A DNA stretch of 64,000 bases from Vanessa cardui (GCF_905220365.1 NC_061151.1:5078197-5142196), one strand, 5' to 3'; numbered from the stretch's first letter, positions 33,639 through 44,910 are shown. Numbers and translations are program-made. The notes: generated from the letters alone by a model not told the origin.

Positions 33639-33829
33639 TTGTGCCTTAATTAGAAATGACAATGGTTTAAAGTTACAACGCAAAGCATGAGGCTTTCCCC
33701 CTATATGAAGAGAAGGGGGGATGGTGTGCGAATTGCCGGTGCCCAGGACGTTGTAGTACACCATGTACAGAAACATATATTTCATATTTTACCATCTCAT
33801 TCCACCACTAAGGCCTACTTGATTGATTT

Positions 33830-34055
33830 GACGACCTCCATGGTCGAGAGGTGTGTACACCGGTTTTCATGGGTACGCCACTCTGAGGTCCCGGGTTCGA
33901 TTCCCGGAGTCGATGTAGATTACCATTAGTTTTCTATGTTGTCTTGGGTCTGGGTGTTTGTGGTACCGTCGTTACTTCTGATTTCCATAACACAAGTGCT
34001 TCAGCTACTTACATTGGGATCAGAGTAATGTATGTGATGTTGTCTCATATTTATT
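33830..34055 (+). mobile_element. SINE-C copy
   Basis: GACGACCTCCATGGTCGAGA head, B-box GGGTTCGATTCCC, and body to ATGTGATGTTGTCTCATA. Near full length. Confidence 0.87.
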
Positions 34056-34470
34056 TTACTTGATACACTAAACACACGATACACTGCCACGCTTCAATAA
34101 ACTCAGATGTCATAAACTTATATTAAATTTTCATCGAGTTCTTGTAATATCCCGTATAAGATAATATAGATTGATTAAATCTCGTTTAAACTAAGTTCGA
34201 TGTTGATAAGTTAAAGTTAAGATGATAAGTTATCGAATATCGGGAAGCTGTTGGCATGATAATATAATAGTTGTTGAACGTGCGGCGTATGTAGCATACA
34301 CCCCTTGAAGGAGTAAAATAGGGCATTTTACTCTCTAAAGGGGTGAATTTAAAAAAAGGCGCCTTCCACGGTCGTGAATTTAAATGTCAAACTATTTTAT
34401 TTAACCCTAAGAGGTAACAGAGTTACTTCCACATTTAAGTTATCAGTATACAATCGAAAGGAACATCATC
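34056..34470. other. Intronic sequence
   Basis: No gene. A short inverted motif ACCCCTTGAAGGAG/CTCTCTAAAGGGGT lies at about 34300-34345; unassigned. Confidence 0.4.
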
Positions 34471-34678
34471 AACATCCTGTTAATTGCCCACTACTGGGCC
34501 AAGGCCTCCTCTCCCTTTGAGGAGAAGAATGCGGCTTGGGGGAAAACACATGATATAGAATTCCTATGAAATTAGACACATGCAGATTTCCTCACGATGT
34601 TTGCCTTCACCGCTGAACTGAAGATGATTTATAAACACAAATTAAGCACATGAATTTTTAGTACTTTCCTGGGTTTGG
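34471..34678 (-). mobile_element. SINE-A fragment (minus)
   Basis: CATCCTGTTAATTGCCCACT to CACATGAATTTTTAGTACTT; the tRNA-like head is missing. Confidence 0.7.
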
Positions 34679-34896
34679 TAACTTTGTATTGCAATGAAAA
34701 AAAAATAGGCTATAACAAATGGCCAGCGATGTAATGGGTACACCAGCGATCACAGACATTCGTTTGGTAAGATAATTCGTTCACAAAGGCGGTGGTACAA
34801 TGACGTCATCAATGTGCGAACACTTTTGTAAACTAAGGTATTATGTCATTTGTGCTTGTATACACTACATACAGTATAGATTGTATACACTGGCTT

Positions 34897-35059
34897 CAGT
34901 GGCGGCGCAAAATCGAATCTCAATGTGGGCAAGATATAGTTTGCGAGGCCCTTGTCTTTTTTTCTTACAGTTCTCTGATCCGTTCTGATATATTGTGTTG
35001 TACTTTTTCAAATTTCGGTCGCGAGGCCCTTTGCTTCGCGAGGCCGTGGGGCCCGACTG
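34897..35059. mobile_element. hAT-like MITE, 163 bp, perfect 8-bp TSD
   Basis: Starts CAGTGGCGGCGCAAAATC and ends GGGGCCCGACTG. The direct repeat ACTGGCTT flanks it exactly at 34889-34896 and 35060-35067. The CAGTG terminus and 8-bp duplication are hAT hallmarks. Two GCGAGGCCCTT-like blocks are internal. Confidence 0.85.
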
Positions 35060-35182
35060 ACTGGCTTACTTGTCTAGCTTTTTTGATACTTTAATCACCA
35101 TCAACTTTAAATAATATTAACCAAAGTCGTTTGCTTGTTTAATTTCAAACTTTTCAACGGATTTTAATAGGATTTTCATCAA

Positions 35183-35330
35183 TAACTCAACTCAACTCAA
35201 ATTGCTTTATTCAATATAGATATGTATGACACTTTCTTATTTATGGTCAATTGAAACAGTACCACCGGTTCGGAAAAAATATACTTTGACCTGAGAAGAA
35301 CCTGCGAAAGAAACTCAGCGGGTTGAATAA
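35183..35330 (+). repeat. Repeat M (LINE-like 3' tail)
   Basis: CAACTCAAATTGCTTTATTC, ACCACCGGTTCGGAA, CCTGAGAAGAACCTGCGAAA and AAACTCAGCGGG. Confidence 0.7.
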
Positions 35331-35907
35331 AACAGACTAATTCCAGAAAGGTTTATTTGAAATTTCATAACTGATTTATTTTTTAATTTTTATTTGTTCT
35401 CAATCGAATCATTAAACATAGATCCTTATAGTATATGTATAAGAACGGGTTGCCAGACATAAATATATACTAAAAATATTTACGTCAATATTTGACGTTC
35501 TCAAATTAAATATATACATATATATGTACATATATTGATAAAAGCGCCGAGTGTTCAATCAGCTGTGTAACCCCTTCGCACCCATTAGGTATTTATAATC
35601 TATTACCAACATCGTGTTACCATGTATATCTTTATATTTTGCTCGATAATATTTCTTTGTTAAAACTCAGTAAAACTCACACACATTTAAACAGTGAGTT
35701 AAGTCTAAAGGAAAAAAATAAGCGTAATCTAACGGTATTTACAATTTTAAGGCGACACATATATACATATATACTATGACATATTAATTGAGTAATATTT
35801 AAAATTAACATAGTAATTTTTATTACTACAATTAGTTAAAACGGGTTATGTACCATGTTTAATATTTTTACTTGGTGGAGCTCGATATTTCGACATTATA
35901 TATGAAT
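35331..35907. other. AT-rich intronic sequence
   Basis: Includes ATATATACATATATATGTAC-like alternating stretches at about 35510 and 35755; nothing else seen. Confidence 0.45.
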
Positions 35908-35997
35908 GTCTTGTTCACCGCTAAACACGAAATGAGTTTGAACCCGTGATCATCAGTTAAGATGTACGCGCTTTAACCACTGCACCATCACAGTTCA
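35908..35997 (-). mobile_element. SINE-A fragment with internal deletion
   Basis: TCTTGTTCACCGCTAAACAC joins directly to GAGTTTGAACCCGTGATCAT; head TGCACCATCACAG. Confidence 0.65.
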
Positions 35998-36545
35998 AAC
36001 TTGTTATATTTCACCAAAAAGATCGGAAGCGTTAAAAACTTGAAGGAATATTTTGAGCATATTGTTCCATTATTGTTCATTTTAACGGAAAACTTTGAAA
36101 AGGTTTTTTTTTTTTAAGTTTAAGACCGAATGAATCGAACTTTTTGAGTGACAGAGTGAACGATAATTATTTAATAAAATTTTCATAGGATGAATATTTT
36201 TTTGCCTTTGTCTTAACGCAAAGAAACTCGTTTCGATTTCGTTATTCGAATTTGGAAAAACAAAATTGAATACAAATTATTTTTTAATCGAATAAAAATT
36301 AATGAAATAGTTATCTGTCATTTTGTCATTCAAAAAGTTCGATTAATTCGGTAAAATCTACTTTTAAATCCAGCAACATAACAATTCGAAAGTTTTATGA
36401 GTCTACTCAATTAGATTTTACCGAGAAGAACCGGCAAATTAAGACATCATTTCTTTTCCATCATTTTAATTACTGAATAAATCAATAAAGTGCAATAAAT
36501 TTATATCATATTATATTGCATTCAGAGCAAAATCCGTCAAATTCG
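35998..36545. other. AT-rich intronic sequence
   Basis: A small L-tail fragment (TTTTACCGAGAAGAACCGGC) is at about 36395-36445. Nothing else recognised. Confidence 0.45.
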
Positions 36546-36839
36546 GTTTTTTTTTATGGAATAGGTTGGCGGACGAGCATATGGGCCACCTGATGGTAAG
36601 TGGTCACCATCACCCATAGACAATGACGCTGTAAGAAATATTAACTATTTCTTACATCGTCAATGCGCCACCAACCTTGGGAATTAAGATGTTATGTCCC
36701 TTGTGCCAGTAATTACACTGGCTCACTCACCCTTCAAACCGGAACACAACAATACTGAGTACTGTTGCTTAGCGATAGAATAACTGATGAGTGGGTGGTA
36801 CCTACCCAGGCGGGCTTGCACAAAGCCCTACCATCAAGT
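36546..36839 (+). repeat. Repeat B copy (plus), near full length
   Basis: TTTTTATGGAATAGGTTGGC to CAAAGCCCTACCATCAAGT; a good reference copy for the family. Confidence 0.87.
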
Positions 36840-37156
36840 AAAAATCGGTTCATTGCTTTGGCAGTTAAATAGGCACAGACAGACAGACTGACGAGTATAA
36901 TATTAGTATAGAAGTATAGATAATTCAATTCAACTTCATTTACAAAACAAAAAAAAAATAATAACTTTCTACGTAACAAGGACGGCATTCCACGAAAATG
37001 TACATTTCAAACAAAAAAGGTCAAAGCTGTATGAGTTAATTAACATTAACTAAGTCGCATTTAATGCGAAGTTACGGAGAATTTAACGAACTAAATGAAT
37101 ATACCCGTCTCGCTCTAACACGTAAAGAGCATTATGCATTTGTTGTTATTGTCTCT

Positions 37157-38783
37157 TTTCAACCGACTTCAAAAAGGAGGAGGTTATCAATTCGTCTGTA
37201 TTTTTTTTTTATGTTTGTTACCTCATAACTTTTTACTGGGTGGACCGATTTTGACAATTTTTTTTTGTTTGAAAGGTAGTGCTTCCCGTGGGTCCCATTT
37301 TTTTTAAATTTTTTTCCGATGATGGTATCCGTATGAAAACGACATAAGTCTTAAATTTGCATTATGTATGTGCGCGATAAATAGGTGAATAACTCAAAAT
37401 TGGTTGGCACAATTTTGATGATTCTTTTAAAATTATAAAGGACATACTTTAAGGGTAGATTGGTGAAAGTTTGGTAAGGTTCTGAGTATAGGATCCATGA
37501 CAAATTAAGGGAACGGGAGGGAACGGAACAATTCTGAGGAGCACGTTAGCAATACTCGGTCGAATCTTTTATTTATGGGTTACTTGGATATTTAAATCAT
37601 CTTCCGGAACGTGGTTATGTTCATGTAATTGTCATAATCGAATATTATTATTAACTAGCGACCCGCCCCGACTTCTCACGGGTGCAAAACTGATACTAAA
37701 GAATTTGTTTATTTACGACATCACATCGCAAACTTCTAAAATTGTCAGTGTTTCTTTACTATATTGTTCATTTATTATATACACAAACCTTCCCCTTGAA
37801 TCACACTATCTATTAAAAAAAACCGCATCAAAATCCGTTGCGTAGTTTTAAAGATATAGGGACAGGGAAAGCGACTTTGTTTTATACTATATATTGACGG
37901 AACTCCTAAACGGCTTACAGTTAGGGTGCGATTTGGGGCAGAATTTCTTACTGTCTTTAATCGTATATCTTAAAAAGTTTTTTTTTTACTGAGGTCGATT
38001 ACAGCTCATTCGAGGGTGGTACCTTGTAGTTTATGCCGCATGACGTATTAAAGCCGCATTTTCGAAAATCTATTTTTGCTTTATTCGAAAGTTTCTTTTG
38101 AAATTGTCCCCGAAGTAGTTTCTGATTCATATAAACGGCACGCTTAATCTATCCATATTAAAAAAAATGTTAGTCTACATCAGCTTCACTTAAAATCAAA
38201 AAATAAATAAAATTTTAACAAAAAGAAAAACCGACTTCAAACAAAACACTATTTTAAAACAAATAAAAATGTACTAAAAAGTAATAAAAATAATTGCGCA
38301 TTAAACATATTTTTGAGAGTCCTCCTAGGTAAAATGAAATGAAAAATATTAGACTACTTAAAAGTCGATTTACGATTATATAATGTAGTTATAATTATTG
38401 CTATATTTGGAGTCGGTGTCAGCCAACCTACACTATATCTATCAAAAAACAATACGAGAATACTTTAAGAAATATGTTTCTTACAAATTACCTTTTATAC
38501 GATATTATACTGGGTCAATCAAGAGGCTCGTATCGCTTCTTTCTTTTGATTGTTGAAGCGTGTACCCGTGGCTGACACCAGCTCCAAATATAACAATAAC
38601 TATAACTACGTTATATAATCGTAAATCGACTTTTAAGTAGTCTAATATTTTTCATTTCATTTTACCTAGGAGGACTCTCAAAAATATGTTAAATGTGCAA
38701 TTATTTTTATTACTTTTTAGTACATTTTTATTTGTTTTAAAATAGTGTTTTGTTTGAAGTCGGTTTTTCTTTTTGTTAAAATT
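37157..38783 (+). mobile_element. Repeat F composite element, copy 2
   Basis: Complete by comparison: left terminus AACCGACTTCAAAAAGGAGG, ~500-bp body, embedded repeat D at 37655-37893, another body segment, then inverted arms (about 38210-38420 and 38575-38783) and right terminus TTTGAAGTCGGTTTTTCTT. The two outer ends share the inverted motif AACCGACTTCAAA. No intact coding frame. Confidence 0.88.
37655..37893 (+). repeat. Repeat D inside F copy 2
   Basis: ACTAGCGACCCGCCCCGACT to CTTTGTTTTATACTATATAT. Same position and same diagnostic CGACTTCTCACGGG variant as in F copy 1. Confidence 0.8.
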
Positions 38784-38935
38784 TTATTTATTATTTCTGT
38801 ACATCATGGAATGTTCTGGAATTGTGTCTTGCGAATCTGTCGATTCTCATACACGTGTCTACTGTAATGTATATTAGTGTAGTCCATTTCAATGGCAGGA
38901 GGTGGAGGATTAATTAAACTGCTTTGACCTTGAAT

Positions 38936-39151
38936 CAGTAGCGTAGCTAGCGTAGGGCAGGTGCAGTGGACCAGGGCCCCGGAGTTCAGGGGGCCCTCAA
39001 AACTATATCTTAAGCTTCTAAAGATAGAAAAACACGACTCTACTTACAAGATTACTTATTTGTATGCATCTATAATTTTAAAGGGTGATTATTAGTTAAA
39101 GAGAGATAGGAAAAAGGGGGTGAGGGCCTGATTCAATAAGCTATGACACTG
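38936..39151. mobile_element. hAT-like MITE, 216 bp, perfect 8-bp TSD
   Basis: Starts CAGTAGCGTAGCTAGCG and ends AGCTATGACACTG (imperfect inverted ends). The direct repeat CCTTGAAT lies exactly at 38928-38935 and 39152-39159. The interior has a GC-rich block (GGGCCCCGGAG) and no coding capacity. Confidence 0.9.
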
Positions 39152-39437
39152 CCTTGAATTAAAATGATACCATATATTAAAATTTAGAATAATCTATGAC
39201 ACTAATTGTGCATTCACAATGTTGGTATGTGAAGTACGAAAAATATAATTAAAGTGTATAATCGTATCATTACATTATGCCAAAACCACATAAAATGTTA
39301 ATAAATTATAGCCTATGTGTTACTCTGATGTATATCCTATATTACTGTAAAGTTTCATCCAAATCCGTTCAGTAGTTTTTTCGTGAAAGAGTTAACTTAC
39401 ATCCATCCTCACAAACTATTTATAATGCTAGTAGGAA

Positions 39438-39615
39438 GTTCCTTACTACACACCACCGACATAGGAACTAAGGTGTTATGTCCCTTGTCTTACTACATAG
39501 TTACACTGGCTCACTTAGCCTTCAAATTGTAACATAATATCAGTGGGTACTGTTGAGCGGTAGAATATCTGATGAGTACTAACCTACCTGGATTAACACA
39601 AAGTCCTATCAAGTG
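39438..39615 (+). repeat. Repeat B, diverged partial copy
   Basis: CCACCGACATAGGAACTAAG and GCGGTAGAATATCTGATGAG in family order; the left end is missing. A diverged E-like tail (CCAAATCCGTTCAGTAG) precedes it at 39345-39437. Confidence 0.6.
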
Positions 39616-39653
39616 ATATGTACCCCATTATTAAAGGCGATTATATAGGTTGT

Positions 39654-39960
39654 CTCGACTCTAAGAGTCGAGATGGCCCAGTGGTTAGAACGCGTGCATC
39701 TTAACCGATGATTGCGGGTTCAAACCCAGGCAAGCACCGCTGATTCATGTGCTTAATTTGTCTTTATAATTCATCTCGTGCTCAGCGGTGAAGGAAAACA
39801 TCGTGACTGCATGTGACAAATTTCATAAAAATTCTGCCACATGTGTATTCCGCCAACCCGCACTGGAACAGCGTGGCGGAATATGTTCCAAACCTTCTCC
39901 TCAAAGGGAGAGGAGGCCTTTAGCCCAGCAGTGGGAATTTACAGGCTGTTGTTGTTGTTG
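39654..39960 (+). mobile_element. Full-length SINE-A with palindromic 5' end and 12-bp TSD
   Basis: The direct repeat TATATAGGTTGT is exact at 39642-39653 and 39961-39972. Inside it, CTCGACTCT (39654-39662), one base, then AGAGTCGAG (39664-39672) form a 9-bp hairpin whose right arm is the normal SINE start. B-box and TTG tail are intact. A ~10-base deletion removes GAGGAAACC after CATCGTGA. Confidence 0.93.
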
Positions 39961-40295
39961 TATATAGGTTGTACTGTGTCTTCTGTCTATAAAAAGGCTG
40001 TTGATTGAACAGAATAATTCGATGAGACGGTTAAACGAATATCATGCATTTCTTTCGATATTCAACCAATCGTTTCATTTTAGTTCCGATATCTGCTCAT
40101 TTATAACGGTGGACCGTTTCCGCATAAATAATTCAGCATTCTAAAAGCATTAAAAGCATTAAAAGGTCTTTGTGGTGTACATTTCAAGAGATATTTCCAT
40201 TTTTGTCTTATTCTTCTACTATAACTGTGAATATTCCATCAGTGACATTATACAGGAACGCGTAAGATTAGAGTTTTGGTCGCCTTATCCAAACT

Positions 40296-41200
40296 ACAGC
40301 AAAAACCTGTAAATTTCCCATGGCTAAGGTCTCCTCTCCCTTCGAGGAGAAGGTTTGGAAAATATTCCACCAATTACAATGCGGGTTGGTGGAATAAACG
40401 TGTGGCAGAATTTCTGTGAAATTAGACACGTGCAGGTTTTCTAACTACGTTTTCCTTCACCTTATAAATAGAAATTAAGCACATGCACATTTAAATAAAA
40501 CTATTTATAACGGATGAATCGCGTATATTAATTATTTTTAAACATCCCGACGTTTCGAGCACTTTGCAGTGTTCGTGGTCACGGGCAGACTAAGATGACA
40601 TTTGTCTATTTGAAGAACAAAGGAAATATTATTAACAACTACCGCCAACGATTTCTCAATTGATATCTTGAGTAACGTTCCGGTTGCACGCAGAAGGCAC
40701 TAACTGTATCTTTAGGTCTTGCAGTTGCAGTTTAGCTATTGAAATTCAAAAACATCCGAACTTCAATAGAGAAGATGGTTGGAGACTTTCTAACACCTGG
40801 GATCCACTTATTAAAAATTTAAAATCCCAAATCCAACAGACTGCAAGACCTAAAGATACAGTTAGTGCCTTCTGCGTGCAACCGGAACGTTACTCAAGAT
40901 ATCAATTGAGAAATCGTTGGCGGTAGTTGTTAATAATATTTCCTTTGTTCTTCAAATAGACAAATGTCATCTTAGTCTGCCCGTGACCACGAACACTGCA
41001 AAGTGCTCGAAACGTCGGGATGTTTAAAAATAATTAATATACGCGATTCATCCGTTATAAATAGTTTTATTCAAATGTGTAATCATCGCGAAAATTTGAG
41101 ACAACATTAAGCACATGCATTTTCAGTGGTGCTTGCCTGGGTTTGAACCCGCAATCATCGGTTAAGATACACGCGTTTTAACCACTGGGCCATCTCGGCT
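40296..41200 (-). mobile_element. SINE-A split by a palindromic insert, 13-bp TSD
   Basis: The SINE halves are 40296-40487 (tail and body) and 41106-41200 (head with B-box). The direct repeat CCTTATCCAAACT flanks the whole structure at 40283-40295 and 41201-41213. The insert is the Penelope-like fragment listed next. Confidence 0.93.
40488..41105 (+). mobile_element. Penelope-like retroelement fragment, 238-bp inverted arms
   Basis: Arms 40488-40725 and 40840-41077 are inverted copies with a single difference that I can see. The 114-bp loop reads AIEIQKHPNFNREDGWRLSN and TWDPLI, resembling the C-terminal end of Penelope-like element proteins. The arms contain CCGACGTTTCGAGCACTTTG, a motif common in such elements. 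The SINE target ATTAAGCACATGCA is duplicated at 40474-40487 and 41106-41119. No reverse-transcriptase core or GIY-YIG motif is present, so this is a 5'-truncated insertion. Family assignment is from motif resemblance. Confidence 0.75.
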
Positions 41201-41618
41201 CCTTATCCAAACTCTCCTCTATTTATCGTGCCGGATAGTTATTTAAAACCGCACAAACACACCCAAAAATTGATTGCCTTTACCTTTAACTTTAACTTCG
41301 ACTATTAAGAATTTCCAAACAAACTTTCATCCCTGTTTCACCCACTTAGATGAGTTTTCAAAATCATCGTGACAGCTGTCCTTTACTCCTCAACAGTTGC
41401 CAAAACACCGAGTTTCATTAATTTTAACAAAGAATTTCTTTACAATTTTTCATCCCCGATTTCGTCTTATGTAATCCCTTTTTAAAATGTCTGTATCAGC
41501 TGTATTTTACACATAGGTTTCAAGAAATAAGCTTAAAAACCGAAAACTTTCTTGTAAAATATCGTTCAGGTTTTCCATCTTATAGTCGTAGGTGATTAAG
41601 TGTATTATTATATTTTAA

Positions 41619-41783
41619 ACTAGCTGTGCCCGCGACTTCGTACGTGTTTGAACTTAACAAAAATTATATTATTGTAGTCTAAGTTAATCTTTATTATAAC
41701 AGTTATCTGCCAGTGAAAGTCCCGTCAAAATCGGTCCAGCTGTTCCAGAGATTAGACGGAACAAACAGACAGACAGACAGGAA
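41619..41783 (+). repeat. LINE-like 3' tail, CTAGCTGTGCCCGCGACTTC type
   Basis: Starts CTAGCTGTGCCCGCGACTTC, has AAAATCGGTCCAGCTGTTCC and ends in CAGACAGACAGACAGG. Related in style to repeats D and E; coding part absent. Confidence 0.55.
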
Positions 41784-41792
41784 TTCTATAAA

Positions 41793-42022
41793 ATATGAGA
41801 CAACATCACATACATTACTCTGATCCCAATGTAAGTAGCTAAAGCACTTGTGTTATGGAAAGTCAGAAGTAACGAAGGTACTACAAACATCCAGACCCAA
41901 GACAACATAGAAAACTTATGGTAATCTAAATCGACTCGGCCGGGAATCGAACCCGGAACCTCGGAGTGGGGTACCCATGAAAACCGGTGTACACACCACT
42001 CGACCAGGGAGGTCGTCGTCGT
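41793..42022 (-). mobile_element. SINE-C copy (minus)
   Basis: Plus reads ATGAGACAACATCACATACA at the tail and GGGAGGTCGTCGTC at the head; B-box GGGAATCGAACCC on this strand. Near full length. Confidence 0.87.
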
Positions 42023-42257
42023 CATAAAATGTTGTTTTGGTGTATGTACCGTGTATACATACATATGCATTGATTAAAAAAGGGCAATTTTAATATTACA
42101 AGCAGAGACTTCAATTTTATTACATGCATAGATGCAGTATATAATTTATCAAAATTATTGTACCCCTTCCCAAATTTGTTTTACAACCAGTCCAAAGGTT
42201 GTCTCAAAGACCTCGCTTTTTTAATGATAAGGCCGCCTGTTGCATAATCCTTAGGTA

Positions 42258-42540
42258 TTTTTTTTTTTGAATAAGTTGGCGGACGAACATATGGGCCACC
42301 TGATGATAAGTAGTCACCATATACAATGACGCTGTAAGAAATATTAACTATTCCTTACATCGTCACTGCTTGACCAACCTTGGGAACTAAGATGCTATAT
42401 CCCTTGTGCCTGTAGTTACACTGGCTCACTCACCCTTCAAACTGGGACACAACAATACTGCGTACATTTGTTTAGCGGTAGAATATCTGATGAGTGGGTG
42501 GTACCTACCCAGGCGGGTTTGCACAAAGCCCTACCAAGTA
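42258..42540 (+). repeat. Repeat B copy (plus)
   Basis: Poly-T, AAGTTGGCGGACGAACATAT to AAAGCCCTACCAAGT; near full length with a small deletion at GTAGTCACCATATAC. Confidence 0.85.
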
Positions 42541-42954
42541 AGGTATATTGTAACATTAAGTGTTTATTCAATAAAGCATAAATAAGTAAATGAATATTTT
42601 GCAATGTCATTAGTCTGTCGAGTTGAATTTATCTCCGGTATCAAGAGTAAGAACGTCTTTTGAAACTTTTGACACATAATTCCAACGCCTGACAGCTCGT
42701 TTAAGCTGAAGATGGCGGAAATATAGTTTACTTCGAATACTTCCAAAAACATATTATCTATTATTAATGGTTTTTCTTTTGTTTGACTTGACTTCGGGTA
42801 TATTTATTGCGTTAAATAATTTTTTAGAGATGATTTCGTTAATAACTCAGGCTTTTAATGAATTTACATGATAATGATTTTGATTACAATCTTTAGTTAA
42901 AAATAAGATGATTTTTTTTAAACTACTTATACTAAAGAGACCCGTTTGGAAAAA

Positions 42955-43096
42955 TCCTAATCAAAATATACTCTATTTAAAAAAAGCTTTTACAAGCACT
43001 TTTGAATCGGCATTTAATAATTAAGTGAAGCTACCACCGTTTCGGAAAGTAGATTCTGCCGAGACGATCCGGCGAGAAACTCAGTAGTTACTCTTT
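42955..43096 (+). repeat. Repeat L, host of F copy 3
   Basis: AATCAAAATATACTCTATTT to AGTAGTTACTCTTTT, where F copy 3 starts. The next L-like bases (TCAACATTCAAACAAAC) occur at 44801 after the F element. Confidence 0.7.
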
Positions 43097-43134
43097 TCAA
43101 CCGACTTCCAAAAGGAGGAGGTTATCAATTCGTC

Positions 43135-43176
<42 letters not shown>

Positions 43177-44803
43177 GTTACCTCATAACTTTTCACTGGG
43201 TGGACCGATTTTGATATTTTTTTTTTGTTGGAAAGGTAGTGCTTCCCGTGGGGTCCCATTTTTTTTATTTTTTTTTCCGATGATGGTATCCATGTGAAAA
43301 CGACATAAGTCTTAAATTTGCGTTATGTATATGCGCGACAAATAGGTGAATAACTGAAAATCACGTTAACCAATTTTGATAATTCTTTTTTTATTATAAA
43401 ATATATACTTCAAGGGTAATTTGGTGAAAGTTTGGTAAGGTTCTGAGCACAGGATCCATGACAAAGTAACGGAACGGAAGGGAACGGAACGATTCTGAGG
43501 AGCACGTTAGCGATACTCGGTCGAATCTTTTATTTATAGGTTATTTGGATATTTGAGTCACCTTCCGTAATGTGGTTATGTTTATGTAATTATCATAGTC
43601 GAATATTATAATCAACTAGCTACCCACCCCGGCTTCGCACGGGTGCAATACTGATACTACATAATTTGTTTATATACGACATCACATCGCAAACTTCTAA
43701 AATTATCAGTGTTTCTTTACTATATTGTTCATGTATTATATACACAAACCTTCCCCTTGAATCACACTATCTTTTAAAAAAAACCGCATCAAAATCCGTT
43801 GCGTAGATTTAAAGATATAGGGACAGAGAAAGCGACTTTGTTTTATACTATGTAATGATGGAACTCCTATACGGCTCGCAGTTAGGGTGCGATATGGGGC
43901 AGAATTTCTTAATATCTTTAATCAAATTTTGTGTATGTGATGTGATGTCATATGATGTACGAAATATAGTTGGTCTTTTTCAAAGTTTTTTTGCTGAGTT
44001 CGATTACAGCTCTTTCGAGGGATCCTTGTAGTTTACGCCGCGTGACGTATTAAATCCGCATTTTCGAAAGTCTATTTTTGCTTTATTCGCAAGTTTCCTT
44101 TGAAATTGTCCTCGAAGTAGTTTCTGACTCATATAAACGGAATGCTTAATCTATCCATATTAAAAAAAATTAGTTAGTCAACATCAGCTTCACTTAAAAT
44201 CAAAAAAATAAATAAAATTTTAACAAAAAGAAAAACCGACTTCAAACAAAACACTATTTTAAAACAAATGAATATGCACGAAAAAGTAATAAAAATAATT
44301 GCGTATTCAACATATTTTTTAGAGTCTTCCTGAGTTAAATGAAATGAAAAATATTAGACTACTTAAAAGTCGATTAACGATTATATCATGTAGTTATAAT
44401 TATTGTTATATTTGGAGTCGGTGTCAGCCAATAAAACCCTACAGTATATTTATCAAAAAACAATACGAGAATACTTTAACAAATATGTTTTTTACAAATT
44501 ACCTTTTACACAATAATATACTGGATCAATCAAGGGGCTCGTATCGCTTCTTTCGTTTGATTGTTGGGGCAAGGGCACCATGGCTGACACCGGCTCCAAA
44601 TATACCAATAACTATAACTACATGATTTAGTCGTTAATCGACTTTTAAGTAATCTAATATTTTTCATTTCATTTAACTCAGGAAGACTCTAAAAAATATG
44701 TTGAATACGCAATTATTTTTATTACTTTTTCGTGCATATTCATTTGTTTTAAAATAGTGTTTTGTTTGAAGTCGGTTTTTCTTTTTGTTAAAATTTTATT
44801 CAA
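43097..44803 (+). mobile_element. Repeat F composite element, copy 3
   Basis: Left terminus CAACCGACTTCCAAAAGGAG, a ~30-base T run at 43140-43171, body, embedded repeat D at 43617-43858, inverted arms (about 44215-44425 and 44584-44803) and right terminus TTTGAAGTCGGTTTTTCTTT. It is the most diverged of the three long copies. No transposase-like frame. Confidence 0.88.
43617..43858 (+). repeat. Repeat D inside F copy 3
   Basis: ACTAGCTACCCACCCCGGCT to GTTTTATACTATGTAATG. Retains the CGGCTTCGCACGGG form, unlike copies 1 and 2. Confidence 0.8.
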
Positions 44804-44910
44804 CATTCAAACAAACAACAAGAACCAGTTGCTTTCGATATAATACATTATATATCAAATTAAATACATAATGAAATACATGAACTATACAATTTTTATT
44901 AAATTACTTT

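Noticed and set aside
40684..40926. 80-codon frame as a gene
   Set aside because: It spans the Penelope-like loop and runs into the inverted arms; only the loop part resembles a protein.
43140..43171. 30-base T run as a functional terminator
   Set aside because: The same position in other F copies carries shorter T runs; it is a homopolymer expansion inside the element and may be affected by sequencing error.
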